A stretch of 64,000 nucleotides of DNA, taken from positions 59,643,575 through 59,707,574 of the forward strand of contig CM064428.1 in NCBI GenBank assembly GCA_032690845.1, given 5' to 3'. A model generated the notes under the pieces. The model was not told the DNA's origin. It did not search any database and worked only from the letters and a program-made list of their open reading frames with translations. Below, one piece after another: positions 10,290-20,572 of the stretch; the first letter of the stretch is position 1; each line of letters begins with the position of its first letter. A program made the position numbers and the translations under genes. Source of the stretch: Eleusine coracana subsp. coracana (lineage: Eukaryota > Streptophyta > Magnoliopsida > Poales > Poaceae).

Positions 10290-10468
10290 TAGTTTACAGA
10301 GATAAGGTGGCCCTCTTCTTTTCGTAATGGCGATGAAGCAACAAATGCACTGAATGTGCTGTGAGCCTGTGACGGAAAAATATCACTTGGTTAGCCCACG
10401 TGGCCCAAAAAGCCCAAACATTCTTCAACCTCTCTTGTCCGACGCCGTCGGCGGGCGCATCAACAGAG
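10290..10468 (+). promoter_or_regulatory. FolD upstream region (short TE-free interval)
   Basis: Only about 180 bp separate the end of recognisable hAT-like repeat sequence (about 10285) from the chosen start codon. The promoter and 5' leader must therefore lie in this GC-rising interval or extend into TE-derived DNA. No clear TATA box is seen. Confidence 0.35.
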
Positions 10469-13098
10469 ATGGGTGGCCCCGCGGCCGTGCTCGCCGCGGC
10501 CGGCGCACGCCGAAGCCCTGCACTGCTGGCGTCCTTGCTGTTCAGGGCGACTCGTGGGCTCCACGACGCTGCGGCGGCCGCGCCGGCAGCGCCGGAAGAT
10601 AAAGCGGGGACGCGAAAGCGGCGGCAGCGGCGGAGCAGCAGCAGCCTCGTTCTTGGACCGGACTTTCCCGACACCTGGCACCATACCCCGTGCGACGGGA
10701 CCCGGTCGCATCCCCTGCGGGGCGACGGAGGTGAGTGGGGCTTACTGTTTTGGTAAATATCTGGTAGAGGGTGTGCTTTCTAGCCTTGTGCTTCTGGGAG
10801 CAATGATCCACTGGGACGCTGTGCAGAGCTTCGGAAGTTTTCTTCTGCACATGTTTCAGTGACTGTACGGTGAAATTGGTGGAAGCTTAGTGCTTATTAC
10901 CCTTTGATTCAGCTTAGTGGCATAGGTCAATTGGTCCAAGTTGCACTGCAACCGCTCAGATCCGACAGTAGTTCAGTGGAGAAATCTGTAGTGTTCCCAG
11001 TGGTTAACGAGAATCTTGAAATTTATGGAGTGGTAGCTCTGGCGGGCCAGAATGCGACCTCAAATTTAATGCAAGTTGAGGTTCTTTCACTCCAGTGCTA
11101 ACTGGTATTAGACTTGCTGTAAACCCAGAATACAAATGGATGGTTCAGAGGGGAATTAGAGTTTGACTAATGCGAGCTTCAGCTGAAGTTTCTTTGATGT
11201 ATTGCACTATTGTTGTTTTCTAGCTGCAGTAAGTATATATGTATTTGACGCAAAGTTGCATGGAAATTTTAAATTCTCACATTCCACTCTTGGCTTATTG
11301 GAGGAAATGATCTCATCTACTTCTTAGTTGCTCAGCATCTTATACGAAAATCTGATTCTGTGAACTTGCACTTATGTCTGTTGTAGTTAATACTGATCGC
11401 GCTGCAACCATTATCGATGGCAAGTCCATTGCGGAGGACATAAGATTACATATTGCCGAAGAAGTTCATCAAATGAAAAGCACAGTTGGACATGTGCCTG
11501 GTCTAGCTGTCGTATTGGTTGGTGATAGAAGAGATTCTGAGTCCTATGTGAGATACAAAACAAAAGGTTGTGAGGAGGTTGGAATAAAATCATTGTTGGC
11601 AAAGTTGCCTGGAAACTGTACAGAAAATGAAGTGATGGATTCAGTGGCAAGATATAATGAAGATCCATCTGTTCATGGAATTCTAGTGCAGCTACCTCTA
11701 CCAAAAGTAAGGCATGATCTTTGGTTTTGTTAACTGATTAATGTCATGAAAACATTTAATTTACACCCACTAACAGCTTTTTCTTGATGACGAATACAAA
11801 CTACCTTTTAGTTCATGTTTCATCTGTACTCAACAATCACCATTACTATAAACATTGCTATATGGTGCTCGATTTGTAATATACTTTTGAAAATTTTGTA
11901 CTATTTTGTTTTTGTATAAATCAGCACATGGATGAGGAAAGGATTCTGAGTGTCGTCAGCCTGGAGAAAGATGTTGATGGCTTCCATCCCTTGAACGTTG
12001 GCAACCTTGCTCTTAGAAGCAGAAAACCTTTGTTTGTGCCCTGCGCTGCAAAGGCTTGCATTGAGTTATTGCTCCAATCTGGGATTGAGCTCATGGGAAA
12101 GCATGTGACTGTGATTGGGAGAAGCAAAGTTGTTGGATTGCCCACTTCATTACTTTTACAGGTAAAGATGACAAAATTGTTTCTGCGATTCATTTTTCTC
12201 ATGAAATAAATGTGTTTAGTGTGCTGTTATAAAAAGACATTGTTCTGACATTTTTTTTTCAGAGGCATCACGCAACTGTCAGTGTTATCCATGCATTCAC
12301 AACAAATCCAGAGGAAATTACACGTGAATCTGACATTGTGATATCAGCTGCTGGAGTGGCCAATCTTGTAAGAGGAAGCTGGTTGAAGAAAGGCGCAATT
12401 GTGATTGATGTTGGAACGAATCCAGTCGAGGTAAAGATGGTAGTCTTTATTGTACTTTTGCTCTATAATTTTGATCTATTGTGAATTTTTACTAGTGTTG
12501 TTTGTCCATCAGAACTATTTTTCTTCCTACTTTATTATAGTATGTACAATACTGATCTGAATGATTCCTAATTGGTCAAGTGCTTCTGAAAATTACTCTG
12601 AAGTTGTTTATTGATACAAGTTCCTTAAAGAGAAATGTATAGGATGAAGGTGTGAAGCAAAACATGATAAATCACTCATGCCTACTTCAATCATGACGTA
12701 TATAATCGGTTGTCCACTGTAAATTTAATAGGGTCTTTCCTGCAAATAAGCTTTTTTGTCAGCACTAGCAATTCACCAGTACTTAGTATAGTGGAGCCGT
12801 AATTTTTAAATATTTTCCTGTTATAACTCTCAGAAACTGTGTAGCGAATAACATTCGGTTATTCTTTTTAATACTTATATCCTCTGACTTAGCTATCAGC
12901 AATTGTCACATTCTTCTCTCTCAGGATTCAACCAGTGATTATGGTTATCGCCTAACTGGAGATGTCTGCTTCGAAGAAGCAGTGAAAGTGGCCTCTGCTA
13001 TAACACCAGTTCCTGGTGGAGTGGGACCAGTGACGATTGCCATGCTGCTTGCCAATACGCTTGATTCAGCAAAACAGGTTTATGGCTTGAGCGACTGA
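10469..13098 (+). CDS. FOLD: Bifunctional methylenetetrahydrofolate dehydrogenase/cyclohydrolase (FolD), five exons
   Basis: NADP-dependent 5,10-methylene-THF dehydrogenase / methenyl-THF cyclohydrolase of one-carbon folate metabolism. Exons read 10469-10730, 11387-11706, 11925-12161, 12263-12430 and 12925-13098. All boundaries are GT-AG and in phase, giving 386 aa. Exon 1 is Arg/Ala-rich without acidic start residues (RR at 15-16, RATRGLH), like a mitochondrial presequence. Plastid targeting is possible. Catalytic features: Tyr141 and Lys145 in SYVRYKTKGCEEVG, HGILVQLPLPK closing exon 2, DVDGFHPLNVGNL in exon 3, the dinucleotide site VIGRSKVVGLP, and the C-terminal PGGVGPVTIAMLLANT from residue 359. 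An in-frame ATG at 10400 would add 23 residues; I chose 10469 because the presequence-like region begins there. AATAAA-type signals follow at 13193-13235. The gene converges with the epimerase gene. It looks intact. Confidence 0.95.
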
Positions 13099-13743
13099 AG
13101 CCTGGATGTAACCTTGTAATGCTCTTTGTTCTTGTAAAGTAGTTGTTGTTTCTTTGTAGCGGTATGAGAGCTAGAATGTATCATATTTTTCTCAATAAAT
13201 ATTGTATGGCTAGTAACGTTCTAGCTTTCAATAATAAATTTTGTTTGGAGACCATCGTATAGCCCAGCTACAAACCTTCTCCTATGAAGCAGCTCTCATA
13301 AGAGCTTAACTCAAATCACAATCACCTGATATCCTTCTTTCTTGTGGAGATAAATATTTGATATCTAATGTGAAATGTCTGACATCGTTTTCATGCCAAA
13401 TCTGCACCGACTAATTATTAAGAACAGAGGGCTATGCAAAATGCTTAACTGCTCAACAAGATATACATATTCCAGTGACAAACATAAAAATGATCATTGC
13501 CTTTCTTTCTTACTCTTGTTCCAACTATAATGTTACAAAATAATTGCTTCCAGCTGAGCTTCAATGCAGTTGAGTAGCCAAAAGGGTCAGGGAAATTGAA
13601 GAAGCTTATTGTTTTAGCATGAAACTTTAGATGTGCGTCATGGATACATTGAGGGAAACCACATTTTTCATATTGCTATACAAAGGGAGAAAAAAGTTTC
13701 CCCTATAATGCATATCTTTCTGTATTAGAGGTTCTCAGCATTT
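13099..13743. other. Convergent 3' intergenic region FolD / epimerase
   Basis: About 645 bp lie between the two stop codons and hold the 3' UTRs of both convergent genes. Poly(A)-signal-like CAATAAAT at 13194 and AATAATAAAT near 13231 suit FolD. No coding sequence is seen. Confidence 0.6.
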
Positions 13744-16700
13744 TCAGGCTAGCTCAATTTTCTGCTCGGCCAACCAAGATTGTTTCGGCTCCAGCAGTAC
13801 TGTATCAATCTACATAATAAAATTGAGCATATCATCAGCTATAATCATGAAATTATAAATGTTAAATCACCATGATTTCAAATCAGGAAGTATCAATACT
13901 ACATAAATGTTAATTAAATTCATATGCATTAATGTACTTGTGTTTTTGTACTACCTTAGCATTTTCCACACAAACAAAATCCTTGTAACATGCTTCCATC
14001 TGCAAGTGAGGGTTCCACAACACTGCATCTGACCAACTGAATTTGAAAATGACCAAAATTTAGTCATTTGATTTCATAATCCGAATAAAGACCATTTTAT
14101 TTACAAATATTAACCTACTTCGAATTTGAGATGATAATCTTGTCACCCAATCCATTGTCCAGGGTGAGCTCACATGGTGCGCCGAGGTAAATGCAGTCAA
14201 CAAATCCCGGAAATGTCACCTCTTCCCTGTAATGTGTTAAATAAATAGCTCAAAAGTTTAATGCTCCTTAGTTTACACCATGCATACTGCTGCAATTAGT
14301 GTGTCCATCTAAGCGATGCTATAGCTCTGAACACCATACTCAAAGCTTTCTGTCACGCACACAAACAAAAAAAAATACACAAGAACCTAAACGATAACAG
14401 TGTTATGTGAGTATTACTTCTACATAGACGAGCATGAAGGAATGAAGGAAATAAAAACCTAATCCTAGTATATCAGGGGCGAGGCCCAAAACAAAAGGAG
14501 AAACTAAATATAAATGGGACTGTAGATGATTAAATGTGAGATTTCTATTCCCTTCTATTTAACTCCTCTCCTTTATTATCCCCTTATTGTGCTGTTTGAT
14601 TGGGAACTATCTATAATGTCGGGTCATCGTCCTCTTCGGTTGAGGATTTTGTGATAGGCTTTGAGCCTAAGATGGTTTTGAAAGCATTGGAGGAGAATGG
14701 TAGTTGTTGTAACTGATTTTCTTCTCATTTCTTTAGGTAGTTGTTTTTACTCTAACTGTACTTTTTTTAGAAGCCGGTGATGCAGATTCATTAGTTGAGC
14801 TTCTTCTCAAATACAAATTTGCTCATTTTATATGTGCTTGCTTTCTTTATTTGGCGCCATATATTTAATATTCTTATTACATGACACTTCTATTTACACG
14901 TGATGGGTGCAACACATGTGATAAGCAGTGAATATGAATGCTATACTTGTGCTTGCCTGATAGATCAAAAACAGAGCCCATATTGCCTATCAAGCTAAAA
15001 TCACCCCATTCAACCGCAGCAGATCATTTAGTTGGTTTAAAAATACTCAAAGCCAGATGCTGAAGTTTTTGCTTTGATTGACTCAATACAAGCTTAATAA
15101 ACCACGGTGTCTGTTTCTTTTGATTTAATGGATAGACAATGTTGAGCTATAAAGTCGCCCGAGCCCCTTCTCAATCGCTTAGGCTTTTGGGTTGGACTGG
15201 TTAGGTGCGCTGCTTCATGGTATCAGAGCCAGGAGGTCTCGAGTTCGAGCCCCAGTTCCCGCATTCCGCTGCGCCACCCATTTCCCATGCTGCACCACAG
15301 CAGGGCAGCACTGCGCCCGCGTGAGCTGCGCGTGCGGGGGGCCGGGGGGGGGGGGGGGGGGTGTTGAGCTATAAAGCCGCCCGAGCCCCTTCTCAATCGC
15401 CTAAACTTTTGGGTTGGACTGGTTAGGTGCGCTGCTTCAGATAATGGTACTTTACATGTGATGTGTGCAACACAGGCCATAGACAGTGAATATGAATGCT
15501 CTACTTCTGCTTGTCCCCCTTAGGCAGTGAATATGATTACTCATACTCTACTTTTGCTTGTCCCCCTCAAGTTGTTGCTAAAGGCTAAGGACAACTAGGT
15601 CCAAGTGTGTTGTGATCACTTGGCTAGCGTGTAGGCTTTACTCCATAGGAAAAACCAGACTATCAAGAGGTAACGAGTCATTCTCTTAGACTTCTCTGGA
15701 GTTAGAGTATTGGGATGCTCAAGTAAAGCTCTAAAACACTTAGAGTGGGAATGGAGAAGGATTGATCAAGGTTCAGAAGTTTGTAGATGAGTCAAGAGGA
15801 CAGCAAGTTTTAGCTTCAGGACAGGTCATCGTAAGGTACGGTAAGATCACCGTAGGATCCATTGAGAAATGCTCCTGTACACGCAGGTATGTGGATATCA
15901 TCGTATGGTGTGAAGGTTAAGTCACCGTAAGGGACGGTAAATGTCAAGAAGTTGTACAGAGAGGGGAAGTGTCTCTAAACTAATGCTCAGGAGGTTGTTG
16001 TAAGATGCGGCGAGTCAAGGAGCATGGAGGCCGTTTTCATGTACTCACTAGAGACTTTATGGTGAGGTCACCGTAAGGTACGGTGACCTAGGAGAAGAAG
16101 CAAGTGGATAGAACTCAAGTGTTGTTGTTGACGTTACGACGATCGGAAGAGTTGAAGTGGCCAGAAACAGGTACTCTTTGGAGACCTTATGGCGATGTCG
16201 CCGTGAGGTACGGTGACGTAGAGAATTTTTGCGTAGAGGCACTGAAGATCAGAGGTCGTCGTATGGTCAAGCGAAGGTCACCGTATCGTACAGTGACTAT
16301 ACTCATAGGTTATCATACTGTACGGTGGTACATTACGACTGTTGGCTCTCAGGTTCGCCAGCTTTTTGGCAACGGCTAGTGGAGTAGTTTGAGACTATAT
16401 AGTTGTTGTTGGGGTCTTTTTTACCTCTATTGGCCATTTGGATAGCTGGGCAAATTTGGGGAGAACCAAGAGGAGAAGAGGAGACACTAGAGCAAAGATT
16501 GAAACTATCTTTGAGTATCTTGAAGAGTAACATAAGAATATCTCGTGTCTCTAGCCTAGGAGAGGTTGTAGAGAGGATTAGTGTTGTTATTCTTGGTCTA
16601 TGACAAGACCTAGACCGGTTAGGTGTCAGTGATCGAGCCTATCGTTATCGTGATATGTTGTGAAGGCCGTCACAAGTTTGTACAAGGTTTGAGCTCGCCT

Positions 16701-19700
16701 TTGAAAGGAGCATCGTGAGAGAGCGCCCGTGCGTGCACTCCGGGAGTGCAGCAAGTCCTTTGAGAGAGGCAAGCTTATGCTCGAGGAGCCGAGAGCTCGA
16801 TGAGCAGTGGTCACGCAACCATGCCGTCACTCCGGAAGTGATACGGGCTTGTGTGTAAGGACTCCACGGTTGGTGGCGAGAGGGATCAATACTCTAGCGG
16901 GAGTCGATCCAACGAGGCCTAGGGCAAGACGCCATCCTCCCGATACCTCGGGCTAAAAATCAATGAGCACTTTCTAAACCCCTCTTTACTTATCGTCTTT
17001 AATTCCGCACTTGTGTGTAAGTAGAGATAGGGTTGCTATGTGGCTGTTTGCTTATTGATTGTTTGGCTATGCTCTTAGTGCTTGCTATTTGCTCTTGATC
17101 CTTGTGGAACTTGTGCTTATTTATCTCGTCACTAGATTTGGCTAAGTAGACTCTTTGTGCCTTGCGCGGTGTTCTTATCTACTAGACTTGTGTGCATAGG
17201 ATCCTTGCAAGCTAAGTGTGTTGATTGGTTGCTTGGCATAATCACTAGCTTGCATAAGAGTTGTATTGGTGTGTGACTCACTAGTATGTATAGGTCGTTG
17301 TTAACTTTCTAGGACCATGTATTATACTAGTCTGCTCTCTCTAGTAGTGCATAGGAGTTGTTTTGAGTGCTCGGTTTACAAGTTGGTAAAATAGTTATAT
17401 GTGTGAGTTTCTGATTCAACACCCCCCCTCCCCTCTCGGTCACTCGATCCATTCACCTATTTCATGTTTTCTTAGTCATGCTCACAAAAATCTGAAGTTA
17501 ATCATTGTGAGTGGCAGTTATATTGTTTCCCTTGTTCATTGTATGTATTTAAATTCTTCAGGAAAGAAAATGAAGTGTGTTGTTCACAAATACACAAACA
17601 CACCACGCAAAAAAAAATGATTATTGCTTCTACATAGATGAGAAAAATCAATGAGGCAATACAAGAAATGAAAATCTGATCCTAATATATCAGGGATGAA
17701 GCCCAAAACAAAAGGAGAAACCATATAAAAATGGGACCATAGATGTTTAAACGGGTTAATATAAAAGAGAGTGAGATAGCCCATAACTATTGATCATAAC
17801 TCGAAACTGACCTCTCTTCTTTCCCCTCCAAGGGATTTTGAGGGTCAGGATCCTTATTCAGGGTCTTACAGCCTTTCAAACCTTTAACAGAAACACCATT
17901 TATGGAAGCCTGTATAACCGAATAGATGTGAAGCTAAAACTAGATAGCATTCGTAAGAAAAGTATAACTGGGTCTCATAAAGCTGCAACTTACACTGAAA
18001 TAAGTATGGAGTGCAGAGTTAAATGAGAAAGGCTTGTTATCTGTATTTGTTATTTTCAGAGTTGTTGACAAGCTTGTAGAGTGCAGCGCAACCTACAAAA
18101 TATTTTCAAAACTTAAAGTCCATGTTCTTCAAGGGTCAAAAGGTGCAGCTACTGCATACATAACCTAAATATTGTAACAGAGTTCAACCTTGTATAGTGC
18201 TTGGAAGCTATAATCCCACATCGAACGACTATAAGAGTCATCTTTCAGCTCCAAAGTTACAGCAGGATTTCCTTCAGTGACTTCTGAATCTGTGATGGAC
18301 CAATTCATGTTCCGAGCAAACCCATGCTGTCAAATCGAAATTCGCCTTGGTAAGTGAAAGGGTACAGTGTAAAAAGATTCTTTACTTGATTAGGAATGTG
18401 ATGAACATTAATAGAGCATAACTGCACAAATGGTATACACATACAATGATACTGACAAATATGACTTCCCATGTAGTGGAAGTGATGGAATTCAACAATA
18501 AAAAAGATGAGGTAACTTGGGTCATTTCTTGATTTGCCACTAGACATCTTTGATATCTGAATGTCATATCGACATGACATATTCCATTTGATTTTAAGGA
18601 TAAAAAAACTTCAATATTTTGTTCCTTTTCCAGTTCACAACTTCACATGTGCTAGTGCTACAACAAAAAAATCATTTCACGTACCTGCTGCATGGGGCCA
18701 GGGCCAAACTGGGGAAAACAATGTGGAATTCCACCACTGGTTTCAGAAAAGGAGATGATTAGCATTGCTATCTGTTAAGCAACTAATGTTTTATGACAGG
18801 TAGTTTTAAATCCAACCTGATGGGTTTCGTCCCATTGAACACAGCATCTGGTCGGACAAATAGCAGGTCCTTGCCATTAGGAAGTTTCAAAGAAGTGATG
18901 CATGCTCCAAATAAATAGATCTCAGCCTCGCTTCATGCATGAAATCATTAAATAATAAGCTGGTAGTAAAGTAAAAAAAATGTAACCAGAATGCCAGAGA
19001 ATATAATTTTGATACAACGAAAAAAAAAACTCCAGGAATGTGTTCCACAAATCACAAGTATAAAGATTGCTTGGCGTAAGGTGGCACGTCCAAAGGAGCT
19101 AGGTGAGCTGGGCATCTCCGATCTAAAGAATCTTGGAAGAGCCCTCCGGGTATGCTGGCCATGGCTAAGAAAAACAGAGCCAAATAAACCTTGGGCCACC
19201 CTCCCTATGCAATCAAGTGAATGTGTTCAGGCGCTGTTATCTATGGTGGTTGCCATAGAGCTTGGTGATGGCAGAAACACACTGTTTTGGTGTGACAGGT
19301 GGATTATGGGGCAGCGCTTGGAGGGTCTCTTCCCTCGGCTGTATTCCATGATACCCAACAGAGGGTGTGTTCGTTTTCACCCCTCTGATTTTTAGACCTG
19401 TCCCATCGAATATTATGATACTAATTAGGAGTATTAAATATAGAATACTGACAAAACCCAGTCCATAACCCTCCCTCTGAATGACGAGACAAATCTATTA
19501 AGACTAATTAGGTCATGATTAGATAATGTGATGCTACAGTAAACATCTCTTAATGATGACTTAATTAAGCTTAATGAATTTGTCACGCTGATGCGCATTC
19601 AATTCTATAATTAGTTTTATATTTAATAATCATATATAGCATTTTAATGATTGATGTGACCCCACTAAAATTTAGACCCTAAGAAACGAACACACCCAGA

Positions 19701-20572
19701 GTACGCAACAAGAGAACTGTCCATGATGCATTGACCAACATAAGATGGATACAGGACATTCATGGAGTCGCCTCCGTTGAAGTCATACTACAGTTTATCA
19801 ACCTGTGTGACATCATTTTGGGCATCACCTTGCAGCCAGGAGTAGCTGATGTGCATCGTTGGCGCTTCTCAAGTTCCAGCCGATACTCTCAATAAATGGC
19901 CAACATTGTGCAAAATTGGCAAACTCTAATCATCAGCTTGCAGCCGGGCGTCACCATGCAGAATTTTGCACAATGTTGTCTAACAAAATGAATTAAGGGT
20001 CTGTCTAACAAAATGAATTGACCAGGTTCAATGTCATTTCCAAGCTTCCTATATCAGGGACACGCAAATCAGTGATTATTTCCTAATTCATCGACCATTC
20101 TGCATTTACTTGCCCCACGTTTTGAATAAGGAACTTGTCACCCTTGTGAAGCTATTGCGGCAATCTTCACTATGGAATACCAACCCATTTTCAATAGCAA
20201 ACACGGATGTTTTACCACGCTTCTCCATCAGATACATTGAGACAATATGACAACTCCATATTATTCCCAAATTTGTCTGCTTACTTTTGCTGAATATGCA
20301 GTTGAATGCAAGCCAATACAACCCTTTTTTCGCCCAAACTAAATCCCAACCAAGCTCTTGTCTTTACAGCAGCATCCCATTTCTCTCAACCTTCCACAAA
20401 TCCCCTTCGAAAACAACACATAAGAAACTAGGAAATCATTCTACAAACTCCAAATAAAGAAAAATTTGGGTTACCTCCCATGAGGAGATTTAAGGTCGAT
20501 TTTCTGTAGCCCACCATTGCCCTCCGACACCGCCACGCCGGGCGCGTACACCTTCTGCCCAATACTGGCCAT
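13744..20572 (-). CDS. Glucose-6-phosphate 1-epimerase-like protein (aldose-1-epimerase superfamily), nine exons
   Basis: It probably interconverts alpha and beta anomers of hexose 6-phosphates. Exons, in transcription order: 20475-20572, 18817-18930, 18685-18736, 18189-18326, 17994-18092, 17812-17909, 14119-14226, 13955-14036, 13744-13809. All are GT-AG and phase-consistent, giving 284 aa. Landmarks: GVAVSEGNGGL, SPHGSEAEIYLFGACITS, GGIPHCFPQFGPGP, HGFARNMNWS, FNSALHTYF (candidate catalytic His163), FPGFVDCIYLGAP, NWSDAVLWNPH and FVCVENAK (candidate catalytic Glu260). This matches the Arabidopsis At5g66530-like subfamily. The start MASIGQKVYAPGV lacks a long transit peptide, so cytosol is likely, though an upstream exon cannot be excluded. 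Intron 1 (about 1.5 kb) holds a LINE/MITE nest. Intron 6 (about 3.6 kb) holds a SMART element and a copia LTR. The coding sequence is intact despite the insertions. Confidence 0.93.
14345..14530. repeat. Direct repeat bordering intron-6 insertion, left copy
   Basis: ACTTCTACATAGACGAG...GGCCCAAAACAAAAGGAGAA matches 17586-17760 (GCTTCTACATAGATGAG...GCCCAAAACAAAAGGAGAA). The two copies bracket about 3 kb of inserted DNA inside epimerase intron 6. Confidence 0.8.
14531..15139. other. Intron 6 sequence, unassigned
   Basis: AT-rich and non-coding. 14890-14960 (GTGATGGGTGCAACAC...AGTGAATATGAATGCT) is repeated, diverged, at 15457-15500 on the other side of the SMART element. No termini are recognised. 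Confidence 0.5.
15140..15439 (+). mobile_element. SMART/TRIM-type miniature LTR retrotransposon (300 bp, complete)
   Basis: Two 78-bp LTRs (15140-15217 and 15362-15439) begin TGTTGAGCTATAAAG and end GTGCGCTGCTTCA. Directly after the first is a primer binding site TGGTATCAGAGCCAGG (15218-15233), complementary to initiator Met-tRNA. Directly before the second is a purine tract of about 20 G. Flanking 5-bp duplications are GACAA (15135-15139) and GATAA (15440-15444), differing by one transition. The element has no coding capacity. Size and structure match the SMART elements reported from grasses, known to favour genic locations; this copy sits in an intron of the epimerase gene. Confidence 0.92.
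15600..17455 (-). mobile_element. Copia LTR (solo or fragment), inverted relative to the 52-64 kb family
   Basis: The stretch 16620-17455 is the reverse complement of a diverged relative of the LTRs at 52395, 57456 and 62186. It shares the ACTCCGGGAGTG.. / CACTCCCGGAGTG-type block, GCCTATCGTTATCGTG, the plan TCCCGATACCTCGGG then poly-C, and CTCGGTCACTCGATCC ending CA at 17455. Upstream, 15820-16340 contains repeated hyphenated palindromes such as TCACCGTA-AGG-TACGGTGA. No coding region is attached. The left boundary near 15600 is approximate and no target duplication was found. Confidence 0.7.
16065..16089. repeat. Hyphenated palindrome in copia LTR
   Basis: Arms AGGTCACCGTA and TACGGTGACCT are perfectly complementary (11 bp) around AGG. 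Diverged copies lie at about 15830-15858, 15900-15940, 16194-16222 and 16270-16300. Confidence 0.85.
17456..17610 (+). repeat. Dispersed copy of the DRM-array spacer
   Basis: TTTTCTTAGTCATGCTCACAAAAAT, then TGAAGTTAATCATTGTGAGTGGCA and AGGAAAGAAAATGAAGTG parallel 3205-3334 (TTTTCTTGGTCACACTCGCAAAAAT etc.), which precedes DRM-like copy 3. A part also resembles 765-790. Confidence 0.75.
17586..17760. repeat. Direct repeat bordering intron-6 insertion, right copy
   Basis: Partner of 14345-14530 in the same orientation. Confidence 0.8.
19363..19697. mobile_element. MITE with 14-bp perfect terminal inverted repeats
   Basis: Ends GGGTGTGTTCGTTT (19363-19376) and AAACGAACACACCC (19684-19697) are perfectly complementary. 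The interior holds text typical of an abundant grass MITE (GCTACAGTAAACATC, AATTCTATAATTAGTTTTAT). Flanking AGA (19360-19362 and 19698-19700) may be a 3-bp target duplication. It is 335 bp, non-coding, and splits the LINE fragment, so it is younger than the LINE. Confidence 0.88.
19901..19978. repeat. 17-bp perfect inverted repeat (stem-loop)
   Basis: CAACATTGTGCAAAATT (19901-19917) and AATTTTGCACAATGTTG (19962-19978) are exact complements with a 44-nt loop. It lies at the distal end of the LINE-derived sequence in intron 1. Confidence 0.85.

Larger units (their letters stand above)
19021..20000 (+). mobile_element. Non-LTR (LINE) retrotransposon 3' fragment in epimerase intron 1, interrupted by a MITE
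   Basis: The frame 18991-19360 reads like the C-terminal part of plant LINE ORF2, including the zinc-binding RT region: IAWRKVARPKELGELGI, ALRVCWPWLRKTEPNKPWA, LGDGRNTLFWCDRW. After the MITE (19363-19697) the same protein resumes in another frame: NKRTVHDAL, IRWIQDI, LQPGVADVHRWRF. It lacks the RT catalytic core and any 3' tail. It lies antisense to the host gene. Confidence 0.82.

Noticed and set aside
10904..11101. Open frame inside FolD intron 1
   Set aside because: It lies in a clear GT-AG intron between two phase-matched FolD exons and shows no family resemblance.
15218..15260. tRNA-like text (GTATCAGAGCC, GAGTTCGAGCCCC)
   Set aside because: It is the primer binding site and interior of the SMART element. 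No cloverleaf can be formed.
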